A stretch of DNA of 64,000 bases from VXNE01 sp965248075 (lineage in GTDB: Bacteria; Pseudomonadota; Gammaproteobacteria; Pseudomonadales; Azotimanducaceae), in the NCBI GenBank assembly GCA_965248075.1, contig CBDFIL010000003.1:1240001-1304000 (forward strand), in the 5' to 3' direction. The number at the start of each line of letters is the position of its first letter. The first letter of the stretch is position 1. Shown piece after piece: positions 9,438 to 16,808 of the stretch. The position numbers and the translations under genes are program-made. A model generated the notes under the pieces. That model had not been told where the DNA came from, made no database searches, and saw only the letters and a list, made by a program, of their open reading frames with translations.

Positions 9438-10183
9438 GACGCCTTGTCCATCCAGTCGCGGACCCACTGGGCGTCCGCCTCGCGCAGGAGGATTTCGTTA
9501 CGCAGCGCCGCGACAACGACGGCCGCCACGAAGCAATAGAAGCCCAGGAAGTTCACCAGCAACGGCACCCACATCGAGGGCGGCATTGCCGGCGCCGCCG
9601 TGAAGGTGATGCTGGCCGGCTGGTGCAGGGTCAGCCACCAGTCGACGGAGTACTTGATGATGGGCACATTCACCGTCCCGACGATGGCGAGGATCGCGGC
9701 CGCCCTGCCCGCCTGCTGCGCGCGCGGAATGGCCTCCCGCAGCGCCATGATCCCGACATACAGAAAGAAGAGCACCAGCACCGACGTCGTCCGCGCATCC
9801 CAGACCCACCAGGCACCCCAGGTCGGGCGCCCCCAGATCGCGCCGGTCACGAGCGCCACTCCCGTGATGGCCATGCCCACGGGCGCCGTCACCGCGATGA
9901 ACATGTCCGCCAGCTTCATCCGCCACACCAGGAGCACCACACCCGCCACCCCCATCACGACATAGAGCGCCTCCGCCAGATGCGCGGACGGCACGTGGAT
10001 GTAGATGATCCGATAGCTGTCCCCCTGCTGGTAGTCCGACGGCGCGAAGCCGAGACCCCACACCGTACCCACCGCGAGCAGCGCGACGGCCAACGCGGCG
10101 AACCCCAGGAGCCACGGCCGCGACAGGTCGAAGAACCACCGCGGCGATCCCATCCTGTGAAACCAGGTGCTGAAGCGGCCCAC
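9434..10183 (-). CDS. ccmC: Haem exporter permease CcmC
   Basis: 249 residues, six hydrophobic segments, with the WWD motif WGRPTWGAWWVWDART near 117-132 and periplasmic histidines in YIHVPSAH and TLHQPAS. CcmC loads haem onto CcmE. The GTG at 10183 is one base after the ccmB stop and is preceded by AGGAG at about 8 bases, which supports this start. Confidence 0.95.
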   Translation of the reverse strand: MGRFSTWFHRMGSPRWFFDLSRPWLLGFAALAVALLAVGTVWGLGFAPSDYQQGDSYRIIYIHVPSAHLAEALYVVMGVAGVVLLVWRMKLADMFIAVTAPVGMAITGVALVTGAIWGRPTWGAWWVWDARTTSVLVLFFLYVGIMALREAIPRAQQAGRAAAILAIVGTVNVPIIKYSVDWWLTLHQPASITFTAAPAMPPSMWVPLLVNFLGFYCFVAAVVVAALRNEILLREADAQWVRDWMDKAS

Positions 10184-10184
10184 G

Positions 10185-10853
10185 TCAGTACTCCTGGCTG
10201 ACCTTGAGCGCGAGACCCACGGCGAATGGCGCGAGCGTCACCGCTGCTGCGAACAGGACCGCCAGCCACATCAGGTGCCCCGCCGGGCTGGTACCCGCGG
10301 CCGCCGCGAGGCCCGCCCCGGCGCCGAAGATCAGGACGGGAACGAACAGCGGCAGGGCAATCACCGCCGCCAGAACGCCACCTCGACCCAGGCTGACGGT
10401 CAACGCCGCGGCGACCGCCCCGATCAGGGTCAGCGTCGGCGTGCCGAGCACCAGGCTGGCTGCCAGCGTCGGTACGGCCTCCGCACGCACCTGCAGCATC
10501 AGGGCCGCCAGCGGCGACAGGACCGTCAACAGCAGACCGCTGGTGCACCAATGCGCGAACAGCTTGCCGAGCACCGCCGCGAACAGGGGCCGCCCGTGCA
10601 GCAGCATCTGCTCGAGGGTGCCGTCTTCGAAATCCCGGCGGAACATGCTCTCGGTCGACATCATCGTCGCGAGCAGCGCCAGCACCCAGACGATGCCCGG
10701 CCCCACCTCGCCGAGCACGGAGCGGTCCGGTCCCATGCCGAGCCCGAAGAGCACCACTGTCAGGATGAAGAAAGCCAGCGGATGCGCCGCATCCCCCCGC
10801 GAGCGCACCGCGACGAGGAGATCGCGCCGCGCCAGCGCCACCACCAGGCTCAC
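10185..10853 (-). CDS. ccmB: Haem exporter permease CcmB
   Basis: 222 residues, six predicted membrane segments, with the family region STESMFRRDFEDGTLEQML. CcmB is the ABC membrane subunit partner of CcmA. The GTG start at 10853 overlaps the ccmA stop as GTGA, a translational coupling repeated throughout this operon. Confidence 0.95.
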   Translation of the reverse strand: MSLVVALARRDLLVAVRSRGDAAHPLAFFILTVVLFGLGMGPDRSVLGEVGPGIVWVLALLATMMSTESMFRRDFEDGTLEQMLLHGRPLFAAVLGKLFAHWCTSGLLLTVLSPLAALMLQVRAEAVPTLAASLVLGTPTLTLIGAVAAALTVSLGRGGVLAAVIALPLFVPVLIFGAGAGLAAAAGTSPAGHLMWLAVLFAAAVTLAPFAVGLALKVSQEY

Positions 10854-11455
10854 GTTCCGAGCTCCATCGTCCGGGCACCCGTCAGCCCAGTGCTCTCGTG
10901 CGTCGCACAGACCACCGCCCCGTCCTCCGTCCGGCGCCGGGCGATCAGCGTCCTGACGAGTTCCCGACCCGGCAGGTCAAGCGCCGTGAAGGGTTCGTCG
11001 AGCAGCCACAGCGGCGCGCTCGTGACCAGCAGGCGCGCGAGAGCGGCCCGGCGCTTCTGTCCGGCGGACAACGTGGCGCATGGCACCTGCGCTGCCGCTC
11101 CCAGACCCACCGCGTCGAGGGCTTCCTCGCATTGCCCCGGGTCGAACGCCTGCCCCTCCAGGGCGACGTACCAGCGAATGTTCTCGAAGGGGCTCAACAT
11201 CGGGTTCACGCCCGGCTTGTGTCCAAGATAGAGCGGCCGCGCACCGGCGCGGACGCGTACCGCACCCGCGTCCTCCGTCAGGAAGCCCGCAACGCACCGC
11301 AACAGCGTCGTCTTGCCGCTGCCGTTGGCACCGCGCAATTCCATGAGGTCCCCGGCGCTGAGCGTCATGTCGATGCCCTCGAACAGGGGCCGCCCGTTCG
11401 CACGACAGGCGAGACCGCGAATCGAGAGCAACGGTTCGTGCGACGGAGTGGCCAC
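10850..11455 (-). CDS. ccmA: Haem exporter ATPase CcmA
   Basis: 201 residues from a GTG at 11455. Walker A GANGSGKTT, signature LSAGQKRR and Walker B LWLLDEPF are all present, as in CcmA. The ATPase drives release of holo-CcmE. The frame continues upstream into unrelated sequence. The GTG start is preferred because the protein then begins at the usual CcmA N-terminus, and because a perfect -10 box ends only 9 bases before it. It is the first gene of the ccm operon. Confidence 0.93.
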   Translation of the reverse strand: MATPSHEPLLSIRGLACRANGRPLFEGIDMTLSAGDLMELRGANGSGKTTLLRCVAGFLTEDAGAVRVRAGARPLYLGHKPGVNPMLSPFENIRWYVALEGQAFDPGQCEEALDAVGLGAAAQVPCATLSAGQKRRAALARLLVTSAPLWLLDEPFTALDLPGRELVRTLIARRRTEDGAVVCATHESTGLTGARTMELGT

Positions 11456-11464
11456 AAGGCCCGC

Positions 11465-11470
11465 ATTATA
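11465..11470 (-). promoter_or_regulatory. Perfect -10 box of the ccm operon
   Basis: TATAAT on the minus strand, with 9 bases between it and the ccmA GTG. The -35 region is poor. Initiation 6-7 bases after the hexamer would leave a leader of about 3 bases, meaning a practically leaderless ccm message. Not confirmed by data. Confidence 0.5.
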
Positions 11471-11523
11471 GGGGAGGACGCGTCCCCACCCGTGGCGGTG
11501 AAACCGGCCGCTGCGCGCCCCCG

Positions 11524-12156
11524 TCAGACGCCGTACAGCGCCTGGACGTTGTTCCGGGTGATCCTGGCGCGATCCGCCGCGGAGACGCCCTCGAACAGCT
11601 CGTCGAGTACCTCTCCCGAACAGGGCCACGTCGAGTCCGTGTGCGGGTAGTCCGAACCCCACATGAGGCTCTGCACGCCGATGAACCCGCGGGTCGCCAG
11701 CGCCGGCCAATCGTCCTCGATGGTGCTTTTCTGCAGGGCCACGGCCAGTTCGGTATTGGCCATGCTGAACATGGCAAAGAAGCCGGCATAGACAAACTCG
11801 GCTCCAAGGCCGTCCACGTCCTGGTCTTCGTGGCGCCAGGCGCCGTCCACCAGTCCCCGCCGCATCCCGGCATACCCCTGCGAGAAGAGCGCCATGATCT
11901 CCGGATCGTGCATGTGGGCGACGTCCGGCTTGCGCCCGGGCTTGCGGACCAGCGGCTCGTTACGTCCGAGGCGCGTGGCGGCGAGTCCCATGCGGGCGAC
12001 GTTGATCCCCGACGGCCCTCGCGCCCGGATCACGATGCGGTCGCCCGCCTCCCCATCGGAGACGACACGGGGCGCCTCGTCTCCGAAGCGTTGGGGAAGG
12101 CCCGCAAAGACGTCGGGGCCTTCCACCACGTGGGAATCTGCGGAAATGGGCTTCAC
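11524..12156 (-). CDS. Shortened amidohydrolase (PF04909-like), possible deletion derivative
   Basis: 210 residues from GTG 12156. The N-terminus ISADSHVVEGP carries the metal-binding D-x-H of the amidohydrolase-2 family. The C-terminus has MWGSDYPHTDSTWPCS and a RITRNNVQALYGV tail, both typical of the family. Full-length relatives are about 370-400 residues (the second one in this window is 374). The central third, which carries further metal ligands, is missing, and the two ends are joined in frame. It is either a functional minimal form or an internally deleted remnant. No partner gene is apparent. Confidence 0.6.
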   Translation of the reverse strand: MKPISADSHVVEGPDVFAGLPQRFGDEAPRVVSDGEAGDRIVIRARGPSGINVARMGLAATRLGRNEPLVRKPGRKPDVAHMHDPEIMALFSQGYAGMRRGLVDGAWRHEDQDVDGLGAEFVYAGFFAMFSMANTELAVALQKSTIEDDWPALATRGFIGVQSLMWGSDYPHTDSTWPCSGEVLDELFEGVSAADRARITRNNVQALYGV

Positions 12157-12231
12157 GGCTGCCTCGGTGGGATCAGGATTGCCAGCATCTTATCCTCGCG
12201 CGGCGTCCAACGATGACATGGCGTGGTCGGG

Positions 12232-12861
12232 TCACACGCCACGCAGCGCCTCGCCGAGGGGTGTATCGCCATCGAGCAGGCTGAAGGTCTTGCGCACCGT
12301 GTTGTCGAGCTCGAGGCACCCGACCAGCGCCGCGGCGAGGTTCTCGCGCGAAGTCAGCCCCCGCCCGTGCAGCTCCGGACGCACCGTCACCAACTCCGTC
12401 GCCGCCTCGTCGGTCAGTCCTCCGGGACACACGATCGTGTAGTCGAGCCCGGTCTCGCGCAGATGGTTGTCCGCATGGGCCTTGGCCTTGTGGTAGTGGG
12501 CGATGGGCGAGGTGCTGTGCACGTCGTTGTTGATGGAACTCAGCATCACGTAGCGGATCGCCCCCGCCATCTCGGCGGCCACCATCGAGCGGATCGCGCC
12601 GATGTGGTCGACCAGAACGGTCTTGTCCTTGCCGGTGCCGCCGCCGGATCCGGCCGCGAAGATCACGGCGTCCATACCGGCCACGGCATGGTCGATGGGG
12701 TACTCCAGATCGCCCAGCACGGTCGGCACTCCGAGCGCGTCGAACTTCGGACGCTGCGCAGCGTTGCGGATCATCGCCACGGGGTCGTGGGGACCCTCCG
12801 CCAGCCGCCTTGTCACGCGCGTCGCGGTGTTTCCGTTCGCCCCGATCACCAACACTCTCAT
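12232..12861 (-). CDS. NAD(P)-binding reductase, atypical SDR/NmrA-like
   Basis: 209 residues beginning MRVLVIGANGNTATRV, a Rossmann GxxGxxG-type dinucleotide site at the extreme N-terminus. A YVMLSS stretch and a YHKAKAHAD motif follow, resembling the active-site region of atypical short-chain dehydrogenases (PF13460 type). The ATG at 12861 is preceded by a strong GGAGGTGA Shine-Dalgarno. The substrate is unknown; such proteins act as quinone or flavin reductases or epimerases. Confidence 0.75.
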   Translation of the reverse strand: MRVLVIGANGNTATRVTRRLAEGPHDPVAMIRNAAQRPKFDALGVPTVLGDLEYPIDHAVAGMDAVIFAAGSGGGTGKDKTVLVDHIGAIRSMVAAEMAGAIRYVMLSSINNDVHSTSPIAHYHKAKAHADNHLRETGLDYTIVCPGGLTDEAATELVTVRPELHGRGLTSRENLAAALVGCLELDNTVRKTFSLLDGDTPLGEALRGV

Positions 12862-12905
12862 GGCATCACCTCCGCTCGTTGCCTCGCGCGCCGGCGCGTT
12901 CAACT

Positions 12906-12992
12906 CATGCTAACAGCCTGTCGGACTTCGGGTCTGGCACGCCGCCTGGACGGCGCGTTATGGGTTGGCCCCACGGGAGCTTCGCGTCAGCG
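12906..12992. repeat. Dispersed hairpin repeat, copy 1
   Basis: Partial copy of an intergenic repeat also found at 27296-27412 (same orientation) and 55821-55998 (opposite orientation). It starts with the segment AACAGCCTGTCGGACTT and includes CACGGGAG followed by the TTCGCGTCAGCG hairpin region. It lies between the reductase and the TonB receptor gene. Confidence 0.75.
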
Positions 12993-13069
12993 GGAAGGCT
13001 CGGCGGCCAGGTGCCGGCCAGCAGCGGACCCACGCACGCGCACCAAACGGGTGCCGGCGCAGGACGTGG

Positions 13070-15115
13070 TCAGAGCGCGAGTTCTGCCCCGAGATAGAAC
13101 TGCCGCGGCAACGCCGGGAAGTACCGGAAACTGCCGAACGCGAAGTCCGCCCGGTCCGCGTACCGTTCGTCCGCCAGGTTGAGGATGCGGCCGAACAGCG
13201 TGACCCGATCGGACCACCGGTAGTTGCCCCGCCAGTGGAACGCCACGTGGCCACCGTAACGCTGGGTGTTCGCCGCGTTGATGGAGTGCGACCCGACATA
13301 TACGGCCTCGAACTCGGACTGGAATTTCCCGTACCGCGCATGCCAGCGGGCGCTGCCGAGCCAGCGCGGCGCCGTATCCACGTCGTTGCCGTCCCGAATC
13401 GTCTCGCCGCGCGCCGCGTCGCGGTCGAACGCATAGCGGTGCCGCGCGTACGTGCCGGTCAACTCGACCACGTGGCAGTCCCCGATGCGGTTGCGCAGCG
13501 TGAACTCGACGCCCGTGGACTCGGTCTCTCCGTCGCTCACGTTGAAGCCGTTCGCGTCGCGGAAGATCAGATGCTCCGTGCGCTCGGCATACCAGGCGAT
13601 ATCGGCCTCGAGCGTGTCGGTGGCGCGGCGCCAGCCGACCTCGAGCGAGATCAACGACTCGCTGTCGATATCCGCCACCGTCTGCCCGCTCTGCAGCCGA
13701 TAGAGTTCCGTCGCCTGGGGCGGACGAAAGCCCAGTCCGGCCACGGCGTATGCCTCGGATGCCTCGCCGAGTTCCCAATGCAGGCCCAGCCGACCGGCCA
13801 CGTCCGCGAACGTGTCGTCGCGGCTCGCGGGGCGCGTATACAGGCACCCACCGAATCCGCAGGCCGTCCCGTCGTCGCGTGTGTTGCCGACGCCGGCATG
13901 GTTCTCGTACTCGTACGCAAGACGCTCGATACGCAGGCTGTGCACCAGTTCGGTGCTCGCACCGAGGGACCAGCGCAGGTCGTAGAACGCTGCCGCCATG
14001 GAGCTGTCCACGTCGTAGTCGTAGTGGGTACCCGGAGGCCGTGTCCCCACCAGGAATGCGGACCCGACGGTCGGTCCCGACTGGAACTCGCGCAACGCGC
14101 CGCGCATGAACTCGAATTGCGCACCGACCGTCCAGGTCAGCGGACCGTCGCCACCCGCCAGCCGCCCGAGGGCACCGCCGCTCGTCTGCGTGTTGGTCTC
14201 CAGCGGTTGCCCCGGCAGGAAGTGCTGCAGGAACGCCATGCTCGAACGCCTGAGGTAGGGCGTCAGTACGAGTTCCCGTTCACCGAGTTGGCGCGCCCAC
14301 TCGCTGATCGCGCGCAGGGACCACGCGTCCCGGTAGGCTTCCGGATTCGGATTCGTGTCCCGCAGGTCATCGTCGTCGTACGCGCGGTAGCCGGTGACGA
14401 AGCCACCGGTTTCCTGGTTCAGGAGCGTCGCGGACACGAAATTCGACACCCGCCACGCACCGACCTCGAAGAGATGGCTGACGTTCGCCTTCTGCTGTCC
14501 GTATCCCGTGTCGTCGCGGTAACCACCGCTGTTGGTCGAGTGCAGATCGAGCCGCAGCCCACCCGCCGCCCCCCCGGCCCGCACCTGATGATAGTCGTGG
14601 GGGCCCACCTCCACGGACAAACGCGCCGGCCCCGGCGGTCGCTGCGCCACCACGTTGACCACGCCGTGCAGGGCATTGCCGCCGAACAGTGCACTCGCCG
14701 GGCCCCTTACCACCTCGAGGGCGGCGGCCTGCTCGGTATTCACCTCGAACAGATTGTTGATGTTGCAGAACCCCGCGGGACGGATAGGCACCCCGTTCTC
14801 GAGGTAGAGGAACTCGCCGCACGCACCGGGACCCGCCAGCACGCCCGAACGGATCGCTGTCAGATGCTCGTGACCGGAGCCCCGTACGACCCACACGCCC
14901 GGAACGCGTGCCAGGGTCTCGTGGACGTGATTGACGCGCAGCAGGTCGAGCGCCTCGGCGTCGACGGTGGTCACGCTGCCGAGATCGCCCTGCCGCGCAC
15001 GCAAGGAGCCGTCGGCCACGACGAGGATCTCCTCGAGTTCCGGCGCCGGTGTCTCTTGCTGCCCGAAGACGCTCACGGCCAGCAACGGCCAGGCGAGCCA
15101 GTGAAGGGTTTTCAT
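13070..15115 (-). CDS. TonB-dependent outer-membrane receptor
   Basis: 681 residues with a signal peptide (MKTLHWLAWPLLAVSVFG). The plug domain (residues about 25-170) contains the VRGPASALFGGNALHGVVN plug signature. A beta-barrel of alternating aromatic strands follows and ends in FYLGAELAL. The ligand is not identifiable. The size and the RVPGVWV plug region resemble siderophore or vitamin B12 type receptors. No cobalamin riboswitch or Fur box was recognised in the 174-base upstream region. ATG 15115 is chosen for the signal peptide. Confidence 0.85.
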   Translation of the reverse strand: MKTLHWLAWPLLAVSVFGQQETPAPELEEILVVADGSLRARQGDLGSVTTVDAEALDLLRVNHVHETLARVPGVWVVRGSGHEHLTAIRSGVLAGPGACGEFLYLENGVPIRPAGFCNINNLFEVNTEQAAALEVVRGPASALFGGNALHGVVNVVAQRPPGPARLSVEVGPHDYHQVRAGGAAGGLRLDLHSTNSGGYRDDTGYGQQKANVSHLFEVGAWRVSNFVSATLLNQETGGFVTGYRAYDDDDLRDTNPNPEAYRDAWSLRAISEWARQLGERELVLTPYLRRSSMAFLQHFLPGQPLETNTQTSGGALGRLAGGDGPLTWTVGAQFEFMRGALREFQSGPTVGSAFLVGTRPPGTHYDYDVDSSMAAAFYDLRWSLGASTELVHSLRIERLAYEYENHAGVGNTRDDGTACGFGGCLYTRPASRDDTFADVAGRLGLHWELGEASEAYAVAGLGFRPPQATELYRLQSGQTVADIDSESLISLEVGWRRATDTLEADIAWYAERTEHLIFRDANGFNVSDGETESTGVEFTLRNRIGDCHVVELTGTYARHRYAFDRDAARGETIRDGNDVDTAPRWLGSARWHARYGKFQSEFEAVYVGSHSINAANTQRYGGHVAFHWRGNYRWSDRVTLFGRILNLADERYADRADFAFGSFRYFPALPRQFYLGAELAL

Positions 15116-15273
15116 GCGGGCAAGTTTGGAGGATTCGGCGCCGGCATGCCAATGCGGGGCGACGGATGGGCGCCGCCGCCAAAAGCGCACGCTCCCACCT
15201 GACCATTGCCCACACCGGGAAGGGGCATCCGGAGGCGGCGGGCACGGCGACCGGGTGTACCATCCCGCTGAAA

Positions 15274-15289
15274 CGTGCGGAGCCGCACG
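15274..15289 (+). promoter_or_regulatory. Hairpin abutting the start codon, GAGC loop
   Basis: CGTGCG-GAGC-CGCACG forms a 6-bp stem ending one base before the ATG at 15290. Its loop carries the GAG core of the likely Shine-Dalgarno (CGGAG), so the structure could limit translation of the HEPN-like gene. Seen directly; its function is inferred. Confidence 0.45.
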
Positions 15290-15943
15290 ATGGATTTCGA
15301 CCACGCCAGACTGCAAGCCCGAGCCCGTCGAATAGAGGCGAAGTATCCCGGCGGACTTGCGCTTCGCGTACACCGCGCACTCAGCTGGCTGGCGCGCGCG
15401 GAACGCTCCGACGGCGATGACGATGCCCGGTTCATCTTCCTCTGGATCTCCCTGAACGCCGCCTACGGCGACGAAATCCAACGCGAGACGGCCCCGGAGC
15501 AGGCGATCCTCGATCGTTTCTTCTCCCGGTTGGTCGCGCTCGACAGCGCCAACCTGCTCTACGAACTGGTGTGGGCGAAGTTCCCCGGGCCGGTGCGCCT
15601 GCTGCTCGACAACCGCTACGTCTTCCAGCCGTTCTGGGACCACCAGAACGGCAGGATCGACGAGGAGCGCTGGAAACGCAGCTTCGAGGGCGCGAAGGCC
15701 AAGGCCCGGCGCGCCCTCGGCGACCGCAGCCGCACGGCCACCGTTCTGGCCATCGTCCTGGCGCGCCTGTACACGCTACGCAACCAGCTCATCCACGGCG
15801 GCGCGACCTGGCACAGCAGCATCAACCGCGACCAGGTCCGCGACGGCACCGCTATCCTCGCGGACCTCGTCCCGCGCGTCATCCACCTGATGATGGCAAA
15901 CCCCGAAGAGGACTGGGGCGACCCGAGCTACCCGGTCGTGTGA
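15290..15943 (+). CDS. Apea-like HEPN domain protein (candidate RNase)
   Basis: 217 residues, largely helical. The motif LRNQLIHGG (R164 to H169) fits the catalytic R-x4-H of HEPN ribonucleases. The flanking WISLNAAYG and ARLYTLRNQLIHGG layout recalls Apea-like HEPN proteins found in defence and abortive-infection contexts. It converges on a HEPN/MNT pair 17 bases away, suggesting a joint toxin-antitoxin or defence locus. ATG 15290 is preceded by GGAG; an in-frame GTG at 15275 is an alternative. RNase activity is inferred from the motif only. Confidence 0.7.
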   Translation: MDFDHARLQARARRIEAKYPGGLALRVHRALSWLARAERSDGDDDARFIFLWISLNAAYGDEIQRETAPEQAILDRFFSRLVALDSANLLYELVWAKFPGPVRLLLDNRYVFQPFWDHQNGRIDEERWKRSFEGAKAKARRALGDRSRTATVLAIVLARLYTLRNQLIHGGATWHSSINRDQVRDGTAILADLVPRVIHLMMANPEEDWGDPSYPVV

Positions 15944-15959
15944 CGGCGAGCAACGCCCG

Positions 15960-16352
15960 TTACGTCTCGCCGGCCTCCACCACGCACCGTCGCACGCACT
16001 CTGCCAAGTGTTCGACCAGGGCAAGCGCTCCCTCACGGTGGATCGGTTCCGTACCCGCTGTCACGCCACCGTAACGAAACTCGACCGCAAAGGGCGTGAA
16101 CAGGACAAGGTCGCGGAACGCTTCTACCCGCACATGCCGCTCGGTCAGGAGATCAAGCAACAACTCCAGGTTGTGCGTGAGAGGGTACACCTCGCCAAGC
16201 AACGCCAGCCAAGCCTTGAGCGCCTTCTCCGCAGCCTGCTGCACATGGAAGCCGAAGGACTCTTCCGGCGCACCGGCGGTCATGCTGCGCAACGTGAGCA
16301 CATCGCGTTGGGCCGCTGCAACGAGCATCCGGGCGCACTTAGGGTCGCTCAT
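15960..16352 (-). CDS. HEPN domain protein of a HEPN-MNT pair
   Basis: 130 residues with the PF05168-type pattern HVQQAAEKALKAWLALLGE followed by LTHNLELLLDLL, a four-helix HEPN fold. Its ATG lies within the last 14 bases of the MNT gene, so the two are translationally coupled. No R-x4-6-H catalytic motif is present; the equivalent region reads LFTPFAVEFRYGG. The protein is therefore more likely a non-catalytic or substrate-binding HEPN than an active RNase toxin. In related pairs the MNT enzyme modifies its HEPN partner. Confidence 0.8.
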   Translation of the reverse strand: MSDPKCARMLVAAAQRDVLTLRSMTAGAPEESFGFHVQQAAEKALKAWLALLGEVYPLTHNLELLLDLLTERHVRVEAFRDLVLFTPFAVEFRYGGVTAGTEPIHREGALALVEHLAECVRRCVVEAGET

Positions 16353-16674
16353 AGAGCACCTTGCCTTCGCGTAGAGCGCGCGCCAGCACGTGATTGAGCG
16401 AGTCGCGCCAGTAGTTCACATCCTCCCGGGAGTAGACAAGGACATCCGCTGCGACCCGGAACTGCGCCAGCGCGTGGTACAGCCTGATGGTTTCCTCGTG
16501 TCGGCTGCGCTCCGGACCGAACGGTTCGGCTTCCAGGACCACGAGATCGACATCCGAGTCTTCCCGTGCATCCCCCCGCGCGCGGGACCCGAAGAGGATG
16601 ATCTGCTCGGGGTCCACTTCCTCGACGATCGCCCGCACCATCTCGTCCACGAGCCCGTCAGTGACCGCGGTCAT
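16339..16674 (-). CDS. MNT-type nucleotidyltransferase (antitoxin-like)
   Basis: 111 residues. The minimal nucleotidyltransferase motif GSRARGDAREDSDVDLVV (residues 29-46) has intact GS and DxD metal ligands. In characterised HEPN/MNT systems such enzymes AMPylate and silence the HEPN toxin. The ATG at 16674 gives MTAVTDGLVDEMV; the frame continues upstream but becomes low-complexity. The stop lies 14 bases inside the HEPN gene. Confidence 0.82.
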   Translation of the reverse strand: MTAVTDGLVDEMVRAIVEEVDPEQIILFGSRARGDAREDSDVDLVVLEAEPFGPERSRHEETIRLYHALAQFRVAADVLVYSREDVNYWRDSLNHVLARALREGKVLYERP

Positions 16675-16808
16675 CGCATGCTTCGCCTCGACGATCTCGG
16701 CCTGCCGAGATCCCGCCCGCTCCTCATGCGACGGTACCCTACCACTTCCGCCCCACGCAGGCGGATGCCACCCGGACCCGGTCAGCGGGCCCCCGTCCGG
16801 CCAATCCG

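Noticed and set aside
15116..15289. Cobalamin riboswitch before the first TonB receptor
   Set aside because: No conserved B12-box pattern was found in either strand of the gap.
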